Shown here: positions 39,622-49,195 of the stretch, piece after piece | Numbering within the stretch: the stretch's first letter is position 1 | Layout of the letters: each line of letters begins with the position of its first letter | Assembly: GCF_000368865.1 (NCBI RefSeq) | Contig: NZ_KB849727.1 | Coordinates: forward strand, 601,381 to 665,380 | Direction: 5' to 3' | DNA: 64,000 nucleotides | Source of the DNA: Acinetobacter bouvetii DSM 14964 = CIP 107468 | Lineage (GTDB): Bacteria; Pseudomonadota; Gammaproteobacteria; Pseudomonadales; Moraxellaceae | Program-made: the position numbers and the translations under genes | Notes under the pieces: generated by a model | What the model saw: the letters and a program-made list of their open reading frames with translations, nothing else | Database searches by the model: none | Told to the model about the DNA's origin: nothing

Positions 39622-39632
39622 CTATGTTCTCC

Positions 39633-40436
39633 TTAATAGACGCTTGGCGCAGCGCTGCTTTGTGGCGCTGACCCGTCTTTAAATTTTGCCAACAGCTGAT
39701 TCATGGATTTCATGAGCAAACTAGTGTCTACGCCTACAGCAACAAATTCAGTTCCTAGCGCTAAGTATTGTTTTGCCAGCTTTTCATCAGCAGACAAAAT
39801 ACCTGCAGCTTTACCAGCAGAACGAATCTTCTGAATGCTGGAAATAATAATCTCCTGCACATCAGGATGACCCGGATTGCCACGATGGCCAAGCGCCGCC
39901 GATAAATCTGCGGGGCCAATAAATACGCCATCGACACCATCTACTTGTAAAATTGCGTCTAGATTTTCCAAGCCTTTTTTAGACTCGATCTGCACAATGA
40001 CACAAATTTGCTCATCGGCATCGTTCAAATAGGTTGTTAAATTGTTCCAGCGTGAAGCGCGCGCTAAAGCTGAACCCACACCGCGAATACCTTCTGGCGG
40101 ATAGCGGGTTGCACTCACCATCAACTCTGCTTGTTCTGCAGACTCGACCATTGGGATAAGCAATGTTTGCGCACCAATATCCAGCAGCTGCTTAATCAAT
40201 CCTACATCACCCGTGACTGGACGGACAACCGCTTGGCTTTTATAAGCCGCAATAGACTGCAATTGATGTAAAATTGTGCGCAAATCGTTTGGCGCGTGCT
40301 CACCGTCAATCAGCAGCCAGTCAAAATTGGCATTGGCTGCAATCTCTGCCACATAGCCATCCGCCATGCCCAGCCACATGCCAATCTGCTGCTGTGTTTT
40401 CAGTTTTTGCTTAAAGTAATTGGTCGTATCTAACAT
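39633..40436 (-). CDS. hpaI: 4-hydroxy-2-oxoheptanedioate aldolase HpaI
   Basis: A class II, metal-dependent aldolase of 267 residues that cleaves 4-hydroxy-2-oxoheptane-1,7-dioate to pyruvate and succinate semialdehyde. Visible family parts are [14 protein letters not shown], the catalytic His in [11 protein letters not shown], the Arg region VVRPVTGD, the metal-binding Glu in [12 protein letters not shown] and Asp in [12 protein letters not shown]. It is 12 bases downstream of hpaH and feeds the final dehydrogenase. Confidence 0.95.
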   Translation of the reverse strand: MLDTTNYFKQKLKTQQQIGMWLGMADGYVAEIAANANFDWLLIDGEHAPNDLRTILHQLQSIAAYKSQAVVRPVTGDVGLIKQLLDIGAQTLLIPMVESAEQAELMVSATRYPPEGIRGVGSALARASRWNNLTTYLNDADEQICVIVQIESKKGLENLDAILQVDGVDGVFIGPADLSAALGHRGNPGHPDVQEIIISSIQKIRSAGKAAGILSADEKLAKQYLALGTEFVAVGVDTSLLMKSMNQLLAKFKDGSAPQSSAAPSVY

Positions 40437-40448
40437 TGCCCTTTCTCC

Positions 40449-41252
40449 TTAAACAAAACGGAACGCGATTGAACCCAGCTGATCATAATCAACATGGAAC
40501 GTATCGCCTGGACGGGCAGCTACTGGACGCGTGAACGAACCGCCCAAAATGATTTGTCCGGCTTTTAGCGTTACACCGTGCGGATGCAGTTTATTGGCTA
40601 ACCACGCCACGCCTTTGACAGGGTTATTCAATACAGCTGCCGACACACCTGATTCTTCAATCACACCATTGCGGTACAAAATTGCAGAGATACGGCGCAA
40701 GTCCAGCTCATGCGGCTTGATTGGGCGGCCGCCTAAAACGATACCTGCATTGGCAGCATTGTCAGAAATAGTGTCAAATACTTTACGAGTAATGCCCGTC
40801 TCAGGATCTGTATTATGCAAGCGCGCATCAATGATTTCGACCGCAGGAATAATGTAATCCGTTGCATCGAGCACATCAAAAATCGTGCAGTTTGGACCTG
40901 TTAGGTCTTTACCTAAAATGAAAGCCAGTTCGACTTCTACACGCGGTACAATAAAACGCTCGAATGGAATATCTGAACCTTCTTCAAAAACCATATCATC
41001 CAGCAATGCGCCATAATCTGGCTCTGTGATGTTCGACGATACTTGCATTGCACGTGAAGTCAGGCCAATTTTATGACCGATTAATTTGCGGCCTTCCGCA
41101 ATTTTATGCGCAACCCATGCTTTCTGAATGGCATAAGCATCTTCAATGGTCATTTCAGGGTACTGCAGCGAAAACTGGCGCATTTGCGTATTGTTTTTTT
41201 CAGCATCATCCAGCTGCAGCGCTAAGGCTTTAATTTTGTCTTGATCTAGCAT
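40449..41252 (-). CDS. hpaH: 2-oxo-hept-4-ene-1,7-dioate hydratase HpaH
   Basis: A Mg-dependent hydratase of 267 residues from the FAH/MhpD fold group that adds water to 2-oxohept-4-ene-1,7-dioate. [12 protein letters not shown] and the metal-binding acidic cluster in [12 protein letters not shown] are clear, as is PAVEIIDAR. The hydratase symbol follows the E. coli W scheme; it is not related to the A. baumannii C2 gene, which is sometimes also called hpaH. It is 20 bases after hpaF. Confidence 0.94.
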   Translation of the reverse strand: MLDQDKIKALALQLDDAEKNNTQMRQFSLQYPEMTIEDAYAIQKAWVAHKIAEGRKLIGHKIGLTSRAMQVSSNITEPDYGALLDDMVFEEGSDIPFERFIVPRVEVELAFILGKDLTGPNCTIFDVLDATDYIIPAVEIIDARLHNTDPETGITRKVFDTISDNAANAGIVLGGRPIKPHELDLRRISAILYRNGVIEESGVSAAVLNNPVKGVAWLANKLHPHGVTLKAGQIILGGSFTRPVAARPGDTFHVDYDQLGSIAFRFV

Positions 41253-41272
41253 ATGAGAATCCGTTCTTATTT

Positions 41273-41656
41273 CTATGCATTTAAGAATTGATGGATATTG
41301 TTCGACTTAAAGTTCAATACCGAATCAAGTTCTGTCATTTCAAAAGAGACCGCCAGCAGGCGCTTGTCTTTTAATGGCTTAAAGTAAGCATCGATCAGCG
41401 CGAAGAGTTCTTCTGCTACACGCTGACGGGTTTCCAAATCACGCCCCGCCCCAACCTTTAAGGTCATATGAATAAAGGCATAATCGTGCTTGGCATCTGC
41501 AATCACATAATCATCCATGCGGATGGCGCGGCTGCGGATGCCGCCTAATGGGAAAACACCGGTATTGCCTAAAAATGTATTCACCTGTCCAAAGAATTCT
41601 TGGAAGTCGATGTCATCCTTAATATTGGCGCTGTATTCAGCAGTAAAATGAGGCAT
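41273..41656 (-). CDS. hpaF: 5-carboxymethyl-2-hydroxymuconate isomerase HpaF
   Basis: A tautomerase-superfamily trimer of 127 residues. The N-terminal Pro after Met ([14 protein letters not shown]) is the catalytic base once Met is removed. [22 protein letters not shown] is typical of CHMI. It interconverts isomers of 5-carboxymethyl-2-hydroxymuconate before decarboxylation. It is 14 bases after hpaD in the operon. Confidence 0.94.
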   Translation of the reverse strand: MPHFTAEYSANIKDDIDFQEFFGQVNTFLGNTGVFPLGGIRSRAIRMDDYVIADAKHDYAFIHMTLKVGAGRDLETRQRVAEELFALIDAYFKPLKDKRLLAVSFEMTELDSVLNFKSNNIHQFLNA

Positions 41657-41670
41657 GATTTGGACTCCTG

Positions 41671-42519
41671 TTATTCCACTGGGAAAATCGCGTTAATTTG
41701 ACCTGTGCCTGAGCTTGGAAAAGCTGGCGTCACGATTTCAACTGGCTTGCTGTAGCTATCCCAACCCAATAGACCAAGCAGCATCGCAGTGTCGTGCATA
41801 CCACCTTCGCCATAACAGTACTCTGCATATTCAGGCAGCATCTCTGTGAATTCTTTCCACTCAGCGCGTTCCCACATACCTACTACGTGCTTATCGACCT
41901 GACGGTCCCACTCACGTGTGTATGAGTCCATACCGCGATGCGCTTCACGATCCCAAATAAAGCGATGTGACAATGAACCGCTGGCAAACACAGCAACAGT
42001 ACCATCGTATTTTTCAATCGCGTTTAATAAGCCTTCGCCAAATTTACGGCTGTCTTGCAGTTCATGCGACGTAAGGAACGCAGATACAGAAACCACTTTA
42101 AATTTTTTGTCTTGGTTCATATAACGCATTGGAACCAATGTGCCATATTCAAGATGCAAGCTTTCAATGTTATGCGCCTGAACACGAATACCCGTTTTCG
42201 CAATCTCTTCTTGCATCAATTGTCCGAATTCAGGGTTGCCGTCGTAATCAAACTCCATATTTTTAATGAAGTGCGGCAATTCATTACTGGTATACACGCC
42301 TTCAAAATGCGCGCCGCAGTTAATATGAAATGCGCTGTTGACTAGCCAATGACTGTCAAACACTACAATGGTATCTACACCCAGTTCACGGCAGCGGCGG
42401 CCGATTTCGATGTGCCCGTCAATTGCAGCCTGACGGCAGCCATTTTGCGGGCCCGGCAGTTCAGATAAATACATCGATGGCACATGCGTAATTTTTGCAG
42501 CTAAAGCGAGCTTACCCAT
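41671..42519 (-). CDS. hpaD: Homoprotocatechuate 2,3-dioxygenase HpaD
   Basis: A class III extradiol ring-cleavage dioxygenase of 282 residues (LigB fold) that opens 3,4-dihydroxyphenylacetate between C2 and C3 using Fe(II). Metal-binding and catalytic histidines are in KITHVPSMY near the N-terminus and VVFDSHWLVN, and the second-sphere HLEYGTLVPMRYM is also conserved. It is the E. coli-type HpaD and not the class I type of Brevibacterium. It sits 50 bases after hpaE. Confidence 0.95.
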   Translation of the reverse strand: MGKLALAAKITHVPSMYLSELPGPQNGCRQAAIDGHIEIGRRCRELGVDTIVVFDSHWLVNSAFHINCGAHFEGVYTSNELPHFIKNMEFDYDGNPEFGQLMQEEIAKTGIRVQAHNIESLHLEYGTLVPMRYMNQDKKFKVVSVSAFLTSHELQDSRKFGEGLLNAIEKYDGTVAVFASGSLSHRFIWDREAHRGMDSYTREWDRQVDKHVVGMWERAEWKEFTEMLPEYAEYCYGEGGMHDTAMLLGLLGWDSYSKPVEIVTPAFPSSGTGQINAIFPVE

Positions 42520-42572
42520 ATTCTTTCTTCCTGAAATTTTAAAATTCTTTATTCATTTCCCGAAGGGAGCGT

Positions 42573-44033
42573 TTAAACGCCCCACTTTGGAATATGGTGT
42601 GAACCCATTGAGATACATACGTTTTTCAGCTCAGTGAACACTTCTAAGCTGTACTCGCCGCCTTCACGGCCCGTACCAGAACCTTTAATGCCGCCAAATG
42701 GCTGACGCAGGTCACGCACGTTTTGACTGTTGATGAACACCATGCCTGCTTCAATGCCTGCAGCAATACGGTGCGCTTTACCAATGTCTTGCGTCCAGAT
42801 GTAAGATGCTAGACCATATTCAGTGTCATTTGCCAAACGAAGCGCTTCAGCTTCATCTTTGAACTTGATCAAACATACCACTGGGCCAAAGATTTCTTCT
42901 TGGGCAATACGCATACGGTTATCAACATCAGCAAATACGGTTGGCTGAACGAAGTGACCATTTTTCAAATGATCCGCTAGACCTGCTGGACGCTCTAAAC
43001 CGCCTGCAACTAAGTTTGCGCCTTCTTCCATACCAATTTTGATATAGCCCGTCACTTTATCGTAATGCGCCTTGGTAATCATTGAACCGACTTGGGTTTT
43101 CGGATCTTGCGGGTCACCCACCAAAATGTTTTTTGCGCGGCGTGCAAATTCTTTTACGAACTCATCATATACAGACTCTTGAATGAAGATACGGCTGCCT
43201 GCAGTACAACGTTCGCCATTTAAAGAGAAGATTGTGAATAATGCAGCATCCAATGCGCGGTCAAGATCAGCATCTTCAAAAATCACTACTGGAGACTTGC
43301 CGCCAAGTTCCATAGAGTACTTTTTCAGACCAGCACCAGCCATGATTTTTCGGCCAGTTGCTGTACCGCCTGTGAATGAAATTGCGCGTACATCAGGGTG
43401 TTTTACAAGTGCATCGCCTGCATTTGCGCCATAACCTTGAACAACGTTAAATACGCCTTCAGGAATACCGGCTTCAAGCGCCAAACGGCCAAGTTCGTTC
43501 GCTGTAAGCGGCGAAAGCTCAGACATTTTCAATACAGCAGTATTACCCAATGCTAAACATGGGGCAGTTTTCCACGTTGCCGTCATGAACGGTACGTTCC
43601 ACGGCGAAACCAGACCGCATACGCCCACAGGCTGGTGCAGTGTGTAGTTCAGCATTTGGTCATCTACAGGGTAAGTATGACCATTTAGACGTGTACATAC
43701 TTCAGCAAAGAAATTGAAGTTATGCGATGCGCGAGGAATCAAAACATTCTTGGTTTGGTGAATAGGCAAACCTGTATCTAAAGTTTCCAGTTCAGCAATT
43801 TTCGCCACGTTTTGGTCAATCAAATCACCCAAATTGCGCATTAAACGCGCACGTTCTTTGGCAGGTGTTTTTGCCCAGCCCGGTGCTGCGCGTTTCGCCG
43901 CTGCAACTGCCAAGTCAATTTCTTCTTGACCGCCGCTGGCCACTTCACCAATCGCTTGATTAGTTGCAGGGTTGTAGTTGGTAAATGTTTCTTTGCTTTC
44001 GACTTCTTTGCCGTCAATCCAATGCTTAATCAT
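42573..44033 (-). CDS. hpaE: 5-carboxymethyl-2-hydroxymuconate semialdehyde dehydrogenase HpaE
   Basis: An NAD-dependent aldehyde dehydrogenase of 486 residues that oxidises the ring-cleavage product. SPWNVPFMTATWK, the catalytic Glu in MELGGKSPVV and the catalytic Cys in NGERCTAGSR are visible. The C-terminal FTELKNVCISMGSHHIPKWGV is typical of HpaE. It is 18 bases after hpaG2. Confidence 0.95.
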   Translation of the reverse strand: MIKHWIDGKEVESKETFTNYNPATNQAIGEVASGGQEEIDLAVAAAKRAAPGWAKTPAKERARLMRNLGDLIDQNVAKIAELETLDTGLPIHQTKNVLIPRASHNFNFFAEVCTRLNGHTYPVDDQMLNYTLHQPVGVCGLVSPWNVPFMTATWKTAPCLALGNTAVLKMSELSPLTANELGRLALEAGIPEGVFNVVQGYGANAGDALVKHPDVRAISFTGGTATGRKIMAGAGLKKYSMELGGKSPVVIFEDADLDRALDAALFTIFSLNGERCTAGSRIFIQESVYDEFVKEFARRAKNILVGDPQDPKTQVGSMITKAHYDKVTGYIKIGMEEGANLVAGGLERPAGLADHLKNGHFVQPTVFADVDNRMRIAQEEIFGPVVCLIKFKDEAEALRLANDTEYGLASYIWTQDIGKAHRIAAGIEAGMVFINSQNVRDLRQPFGGIKGSGTGREGGEYSLEVFTELKNVCISMGSHHIPKWGV

Positions 44034-44051
44034 GCTGTTAATCCTTTAACC

Positions 44052-44813
44052 TTATGCTGTTTTAAAAAATTCTGATTCTGAAACAATGAAGTTGCGCAGT
44101 TTGCCTACACCTTCAATTTCCACGATAACTTCATCACCTGGCACAACGTCAGATAAGCCTTCTGGTGTACCTGTTGCAATCATGTCGCCTGGCTGTAAAG
44201 TCATAAATGAAGAGATGTATTCAATTAAGAACGGCACATCAAAAATCATGTCTGAAGTCGTGCCTTCTTGACGAAGCTCACCGTTCACCCAAGTTTTTAA
44301 TACAAGGTTGTTTGGCGATGGAACCAATGATTTATCAATAATATATGGACCTACTGGTGTCGTAGAATGACGGTTTTTCACACGTAAATTCGGACGGTAG
44401 TAGTTTTCTAAGAAGTCACGGATTGCGTAGTCGTTACATAGTGTGTAACCCGCTACATAATCCAGAGCATCTTCACGTTTTACATTTTTCGCCGTTTTGC
44501 CAATTACTGCTACAAGCTCACACTCATAATGCATGTATTCAACATTGTCGGGACGCCAAGTATTTTCGTTATGGCCTGTATATGTATTTGGCGCTTTAAT
44601 AAAAATCAACGGTTCTTTTGGCGGTTCAAATGCCAGCTCGCGCGCGTGGTCTGCATAGTTAAGACCTAGCGCAAACATGGTGCCGTTTGCAGGCGGCAGC
44701 CATTCTACATCTTGCTCATTGAGTACTTGGCCATTCGGAAGCGTCACCTGAAGCTGATCATTCACTTCAACATTGAAAATTTCACCATTGTGGCGGATGC
44801 GTGCAGTTTTCAT
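44052..44813 (-). CDS. hpaG2: HpaG2, C-terminal-type decarboxylase/isomerase subunit
   Basis: A FAH-fold protein of 253 residues. It has FALGLNYADHARELAF and the metal-binding EcE region YMHYECELVAVIGKTA, then GDMIATGTPEGLSDV. In E. coli one fused HpaG carries two such halves and both decarboxylates and isomerises the 5-oxopent-3-ene-1,2,5-tricarboxylate intermediate. Here the halves are separate genes. It starts 3 bases after hpaG1 and is surely translationally coupled. Confidence 0.93.
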   Translation of the reverse strand: MKTARIRHNGEIFNVEVNDQLQVTLPNGQVLNEQDVEWLPPANGTMFALGLNYADHARELAFEPPKEPLIFIKAPNTYTGHNENTWRPDNVEYMHYECELVAVIGKTAKNVKREDALDYVAGYTLCNDYAIRDFLENYYRPNLRVKNRHSTTPVGPYIIDKSLVPSPNNLVLKTWVNGELRQEGTTSDMIFDVPFLIEYISSFMTLQPGDMIATGTPEGLSDVVPGDEVIVEIEGVGKLRNFIVSESEFFKTA

Positions 44814-44816
44814 TAA

Positions 44817-45476
44817 TTAGTTCCCTTCTTCCTGAATTGTATTTGTCACTGAACCGAGCTGATCAATTTCCACACGAACTTCATCACCTGCATTTAAGTC
44901 CACACGGCCAAACGGTGTGCCCGTCAAAATAATGTCACCTTCATTCAGCGGCATATATTCAGAAATTTCTTCAATAATTTGCGCAGGTGTACGAATCCAA
45001 TTGGCTGTTGTGCCTTCTTGTTTCAGTTCACCGTTGACAAATACACGCAAAGCTAAATTGTTCAAATCTGTTACCGCATCTGTAGCCACAGGTGTACCTA
45101 ATACACAAAAACCGTCTTGGCATTTCGCTTTAATCGCAGGACGATAGTAACTATCTTCTGGTAAGCTCAATTCATTCACTGCAACAAAACCCGCCACATG
45201 CGATAAAGCATCATTTTCCGAAACGCGGCTGGTACTTTTGCCGATCACGATGCCAAGCGCAGGGCCTGCTTGCAAAATCTCGCCTTTTTTCTTAATGACA
45301 ATATTTCCAGATGCATTGCGGGTATTTGGTGTTTTAATAAACAAAACTGGCTTCTTTGGCTCATTCACATATGGCTTTTCATTAAACTGAGCTTGAAGTT
45401 TTTCGTATAAGCATTTGTAATTCAATGCGATACCAAAAATATTTCCATCCATGCTGATCTTATTTAACTCACTCAT
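44817..45476 (-). CDS. hpaG1: HpaG1, N-terminal-type decarboxylase/isomerase subunit
   Basis: A FAH-fold protein of 219 residues, the first gene of the meta-cleavage operon. FGIALNYKCLYEKLQ and GDIILTGTPFGRVDL are the family marks. The metal-binding Glu pattern is weaker than in hpaG2, as is also seen between the two halves of fused HpaG. The start has only a modest ribosome site. Two HpaR-type boxes lie 55-90 bases upstream. Confidence 0.92.
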   Translation of the reverse strand: MSELNKISMDGNIFGIALNYKCLYEKLQAQFNEKPYVNEPKKPVLFIKTPNTRNASGNIVIKKKGEILQAGPALGIVIGKSTSRVSENDALSHVAGFVAVNELSLPEDSYYRPAIKAKCQDGFCVLGTPVATDAVTDLNNLALRVFVNGELKQEGTTANWIRTPAQIIEEISEYMPLNEGDIILTGTPFGRVDLNAGDEVRVEIDQLGSVTNTIQEEGN

Positions 45477-45530
45477 TTGAGACTCTCTATCTATGATCTG
45501 ATCAATTATTGACTAGACATTTTGCAAATT

Positions 45531-45566
45531 AGTTAATATATTAACTTTATAATTAACATATTAACT
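45531..45566. promoter_or_regulatory. Two HpaR operators between hpaG1 and hpaA
   Basis: AGTTAATATATTAACT at 45531-45546 is a perfect 16-base palindrome. A second copy, AATTAACATATTAACT, is at 45551-45566. Their centres are 20 bases apart, about two helical turns, so two dimers could bind on one face. The region serves the divergent hpaG1 operon and hpaA. Confidence 0.75.
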
Positions 45567-45634
45567 TTTTTCAAGCACTTTTTGCAGGTAAAGTTAAAAA
45601 TTATACTTTTCATGGACTAGAAGGTATGAATCCC

Positions 45635-46522
45635 ATGCAGATTCCAAATATCAAATTAGGCGAAGTCTACGATCAGCGCTATATGGATTCGGAAATTCAT
45701 TATGATGCGCAAGGCAAACTGGCTGACTTCTTTGGCGTGAACATGCCCGCGCACCGCCATGACGGTTTTTTTCAAATTCACTTTTTTACTAAAGGCTCAA
45801 TCCGCATCTTTTTAGATGATGTGAAATATGTCTGCAAAGCGCCCGTGTGCTTTTTGACGCCGCCGTCTGTTGCGCATGCCTTTATTACTGACCCCATGTG
45901 TGAAGGCCACGTGCTGACCGTACAGCAGAATTTGGTCTGGCCTTTATTGCAGGTCGATTTAAAAGTGCAGAATATTGTGCCGCTGTGCATTTCACTCGAC
46001 GGCTTAAAAAATAAAAACACCGAAGACCTGATGCAGCTGGAACATTACTTTGATGATTTGCAGCGAGAGTTCCAGTCCAACAAGCCGCATCGGCAAACGT
46101 CTTTAAGAAATCTGGTGACCTTAATTTTTATTCAAATGATCCGCCTTGGCGATGTTACGGCGCCGCGCATTAACAGCTGCAGCGGCGACTTAGCCACTTT
46201 CCGTTCATTTAATGAATTGATCGAAAATCACTTTTTAGAACATTGGCCGCTGCATGAATATGCCCAAGCGCTGAATGTAACTGAGACCCGTTTAAATGAC
46301 ATTTGCCGGCGCGTAGCGGATATCTCTTCAAAGAAACTGATATTTGACCGTCAAATGCAGGAAGCCAAACGCTTGCTGATTTTTTCGGATTCAACCATCA
46401 ACACCGTGTGCTACCAGCTGGGCTTTAAAGACCCTGCTTATTTCAGCCGCTTTTTTACCCGTCATGCAGGTGTCCGCCCATCGGACTACCGCAGCACGCA
46501 TATGAATACGGTAAGAATGTAA
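45635..46522 (+). CDS. hpaA: AraC-family activator HpaA
   Basis: A 295-residue activator. The N-terminal cupin-like ligand domain holds MPAHRHDGFFQIHFFTKGSI, closely like HpaA of the hpa cluster. The C-terminal AraC domain (about 195-290) has two helix-turn-helix parts ending GFKDPAYFSRFFTRHAGVRP. In E. coli, HpaA with 4-HPA activates the hydroxylase genes. I prefer the ATG at 45635; the one at 45626 is only one base from the AGAAGG ribosome site. Its stop overlaps the next start by one base (TAATG). Confidence 0.92.
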   Translation: MQIPNIKLGEVYDQRYMDSEIHYDAQGKLADFFGVNMPAHRHDGFFQIHFFTKGSIRIFLDDVKYVCKAPVCFLTPPSVAHAFITDPMCEGHVLTVQQNLVWPLLQVDLKVQNIVPLCISLDGLKNKNTEDLMQLEHYFDDLQREFQSNKPHRQTSLRNLVTLIFIQMIRLGDVTAPRINSCSGDLATFRSFNELIENHFLEHWPLHEYAQALNVTETRLNDICRRVADISSKKLIFDRQMQEAKRLLIFSDSTINTVCYQLGFKDPAYFSRFFTRHAGVRPSDYRSTHMNTVRM

Positions 46523-47706
46523 TGTCTAAAACAGAAAATGCAGTTCCTAAATCCATCATAGTTTTACTCAGCGCTTTGGTGGCTTTTGGCCCCTTATCCA
46601 TAGATATGTATTTGCCCAGCCTGCCTTTAATCGCACAGGATTTGCAGACGCAAGTCAGTGAAGTACAAAAAACTATTACCTTATTCTTAATCGGCTTCAG
46701 CGCCGGCATGCTGGTCTACGGGCCGCTCTCTGACCGGTTTGGACGCAAAAAGCTGCTGCTGATTGGCATGGTGATTTATATCTTAGCGACACTGGGCTGT
46801 GTGTTTTCCAGCCAAATTGAACATCTGCAATTCTACCGCCTGCTGCAGGCGATTGGCGGCGCCAGCGCTTCCGTGCTTTCCCGCGCCTTGGTTCGCGACT
46901 TATTCAGCAATGATGAAATTCCTAAAATTCTGTCGCTGATGCATATCATCACCATTATGGCAACGCTGGCTGCCCCAGTATTTGGCGCGATGATCGCGGA
47001 GCATTTCAGCTGGAACAGCATATTTATCTTCTTATTCATCTATGCGCTGCTGTGCCTGATTTGGAGCAAAATTGCCATTCATGCGCCGCCCAGCACGCAT
47101 GTCCCCGCAGGTATCCTCAGCAACTACAAAACCGTATTGAGCCAACGCTATGCTTGGGGTTTAATGCTCAGCAACAGTTTTTCTTTTGGCGGCATGTTTG
47201 CCTACATTACCGCTTCATCTTTTGTCTTTATTCAGCATTATGGCTTTAGCCCAACCCAATATGGCTATCTGTTTGCCTTTAATTTGTTTTCAGTTTTAGT
47301 CTTTACCAGCATCAACACCCGCACTTTAAAATATATTTCTTCTCTAAAACTGCTGAAGATTATGGCCTGCATATCCTGCATTTCCGGCCTGTATTTAGCC
47401 GCCATTGGCAGTTTAGATTTAACCTCACCTGTTTGGCTGATCATCGGGTTGGCGTGTTTTGTCGGTGTAACCGGATCTATCGGCGCAAACTCGATGGCAA
47501 ATTTACTCAGAATTCTGCCGCAGCAGGCAGGTACAGCGTCTGGGCTTTCTGTCTCGATGCAGTTTGGCATGGGCGCAATTATGAGTTATTTGGTCAGCCT
47601 ATTATTTTCCAGCTATGGCGCTGCATCCATGAATGCGGTGATTGGCATCAGCGCCAGCCTGTGCTTAATCAGCCTGCTGCTGACCAAAGGCATGCATGAA
47701 AGCTGA
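46522..47706 (+). CDS. Bcr/CflA-family drug-type MFS transporter
   Basis: An inner-membrane exporter of 394 residues with 12 hydrophobic segments. The signature LSALVAFGPLSIDMYLPSLP at the N-terminus and GPLSDRFGRKKLLLIG in the first loop are typical of Bcr/CflA proteins. It overlaps hpaA by one base, so it is co-expressed with the activator. This link suggests removal of 4-HPA or a catecholic intermediate; the substrate is inferred. Confidence 0.9.
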   Translation: MSKTENAVPKSIIVLLSALVAFGPLSIDMYLPSLPLIAQDLQTQVSEVQKTITLFLIGFSAGMLVYGPLSDRFGRKKLLLIGMVIYILATLGCVFSSQIEHLQFYRLLQAIGGASASVLSRALVRDLFSNDEIPKILSLMHIITIMATLAAPVFGAMIAEHFSWNSIFIFLFIYALLCLIWSKIAIHAPPSTHVPAGILSNYKTVLSQRYAWGLMLSNSFSFGGMFAYITASSFVFIQHYGFSPTQYGYLFAFNLFSVLVFTSINTRTLKYISSLKLLKIMACISCISGLYLAAIGSLDLTSPVWLIIGLACFVGVTGSIGANSMANLLRILPQQAGTASGLSVSMQFGMGAIMSYLVSLLFSSYGAASMNAVIGISASLCLISLLLTKGMHES

Positions 47707-47735
47707 TGATTTTATCTCAAAGAATCTCTCAAAAT

Positions 47736-47763
47736 AAAAAAGAGCGGATGACCGCTCTTTTTT
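47736..47763. terminator. Bidirectional terminator
   Basis: AAAAAAGAGCGG and its complement CCGCTCTTTTTT around ATGA form a 12-bp perfect stem between the convergent MFS and phosphatase genes. Confidence 0.93.
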
Positions 47764-47775
47764 ATTCGTTCAATA

Positions 47776-48540
47776 TTACTGGGTTTTAGACCATGCGCCA
47801 TAACTGACATTGGGCAGCACAATAAAACGGTCACCGAATTTTTCTTTATTGCTTTTAACGGCTTCTGCGCGCTCTTGAGGTGTCTGCTGATTGCTGAAAG
47901 CTGCTGAAAAATCATGCAGCGTATCACCCAGCAGCATCACAACATCATAGTCCGCACTGACCGTTTGACGGCGCTGTTCTTTAGACGTGCCATACAGCAA
48001 AATCTGCTGGCTGTGCACTTGCGGCAGATTCAGCTGTTTCATGGCGTGCATTGTCGATGCTCTGAATTTTTCGGAGCGGTCCGAAACATAGAAAATTTTT
48101 ACCCCATGCTGGTCGGCATAGTTTAAAAAATCCAGGCTGCCTTCAATGATCTGCGGCTGCCCTGATTTTTCCCACTCATCCCAGGACTTCCAGTTGGTAT
48201 AGTCTTCACAGCGTTTTAAATCCTGCACAAACACATCCGTATTATCCAAAATAGTTTCATCTAAATCAGTCACAATCGCCAAGTTTTTAGCATTCGGATG
48301 TTCCTGCAAAATTTCTTTTAAACGATGTGTTGCTACATTAAAAGCCTGCAGCTGCAAGGCCTGTACTTCTGCAGAACGGTTTTGAAATTTCAGGCTCATG
48401 CCGTATTGCTGTACAGCTGCACAATTCGGATATTCTTTCGCCTGAAGGTTTGCAGCGCCTAAAACAGCGAGCATCGCTAATACTGAATTCAGGCTGTTTT
48501 TTTTCATATTCATATTTAAACTCATTTTTTGGCAGCACAT
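47776..48540 (-). CDS. Periplasmic HAD acid phosphatase, e(P4)-like
   Basis: A class B/C-type acid phosphatase or 5'-nucleotidase of about 254 residues. The HAD motif IVTDLDETILDNTD holds the nucleophile and the acid/base Asp; FYVSDRSEKFR and LLGDTLHDFSAAF are the later motifs. A signal peptide ends near LQA, with no lipobox, so it is soluble periplasmic and not a lipoprotein like Haemophilus e(P4). In Haemophilus e(P4) dephosphorylates NMN for uptake by PnuC, and the same pairing exists here. It starts 63 bases after pnuC. Confidence 0.87.
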   Translation of the reverse strand: MCCQKMSLNMNMKKNSLNSVLAMLAVLGAANLQAKEYPNCAAVQQYGMSLKFQNRSAEVQALQLQAFNVATHRLKEILQEHPNAKNLAIVTDLDETILDNTDVFVQDLKRCEDYTNWKSWDEWEKSGQPQIIEGSLDFLNYADQHGVKIFYVSDRSEKFRASTMHAMKQLNLPQVHSQQILLYGTSKEQRRQTVSADYDVVMLLGDTLHDFSAAFSNQQTPQERAEAVKSNKEKFGDRFIVLPNVSYGAWSKTQ

Positions 48541-48603
48541 GAAATTGCCTTTGCAATAGCTGGCCGCATCTCATTCAATCACCGAATCATTTTAAAGATG
48601 TCA

Positions 48604-49182
48604 TTACAATGTCACTGTATTTTGCTGCTCTGCTTTCCATTGCTGCTTCCACATGCGCCAGCCATTCAATGCCAGCAGAATAAAAAGGAAATATAAGAGC
48701 GCAGTCAAATTCAGTGATTTATACAAATACATCAGCACATAAATGGCATCTAAAATGCACCACATGGCCCAGCTTTCAATATATTTTTTGGCCGCCCAAT
48801 AGCTAGCCACTAAACTGAATGATGCCAGCATTGAATCCAGCCAAGGCAAAGACGCTTGGGTATAGACAGAAAACAGCAGGCCTAAAAACAAGCCGCCTGC
48901 AGCGCCAACAGCGATGCTTTTCGCCATCATCGGCCTATGCATATAGCCAGCAAGCAAAGGCCGATCCGCAGAAGCTTTCGACCAGCTGTACCAGCCGTAA
49001 ATTTGCATAATGACAAACACCCCTTGCAGCGCAGCATCGGCAAATAAATGCACTTGGTAAAAAAGAACCATGTAGAGAATCACCGCAATAATATTGACGA
49101 GCCAGCACATGCGGTACTGCTTGGAGGTCAGCCAGACCCCCAAGACATTCAAAATAAAGGCGGCGATTTCTAAATGCGACAT
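48604..49182 (-). CDS. pnuC: PnuC-family vitamin permease
   Basis: An inner-membrane permease of 192 residues with about seven hydrophobic segments. Family marks are GVFVIMQIYGWYSW near the middle and WCILDAIYVLMYLYKSLNLTALLY towards the end. PnuC moves nicotinamide riboside; close relatives move thiamine (PnuT) or riboflavin (PnuX), and I cannot separate these by eye. I start at the ATG at 49182. It begins 13 bases after the TonB-receptor gene. Confidence 0.9.
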   Translation of the reverse strand: MSHLEIAAFILNVLGVWLTSKQYRMCWLVNIIAVILYMVLFYQVHLFADAALQGVFVIMQIYGWYSWSKASADRPLLAGYMHRPMMAKSIAVGAAGGLFLGLLFSVYTQASLPWLDSMLASFSLVASYWAAKKYIESWAMWCILDAIYVLMYLYKSLNLTALLYFLFILLALNGWRMWKQQWKAEQQNTVTL

Positions 49183-49195
49183 AGCCAAGACCTGC

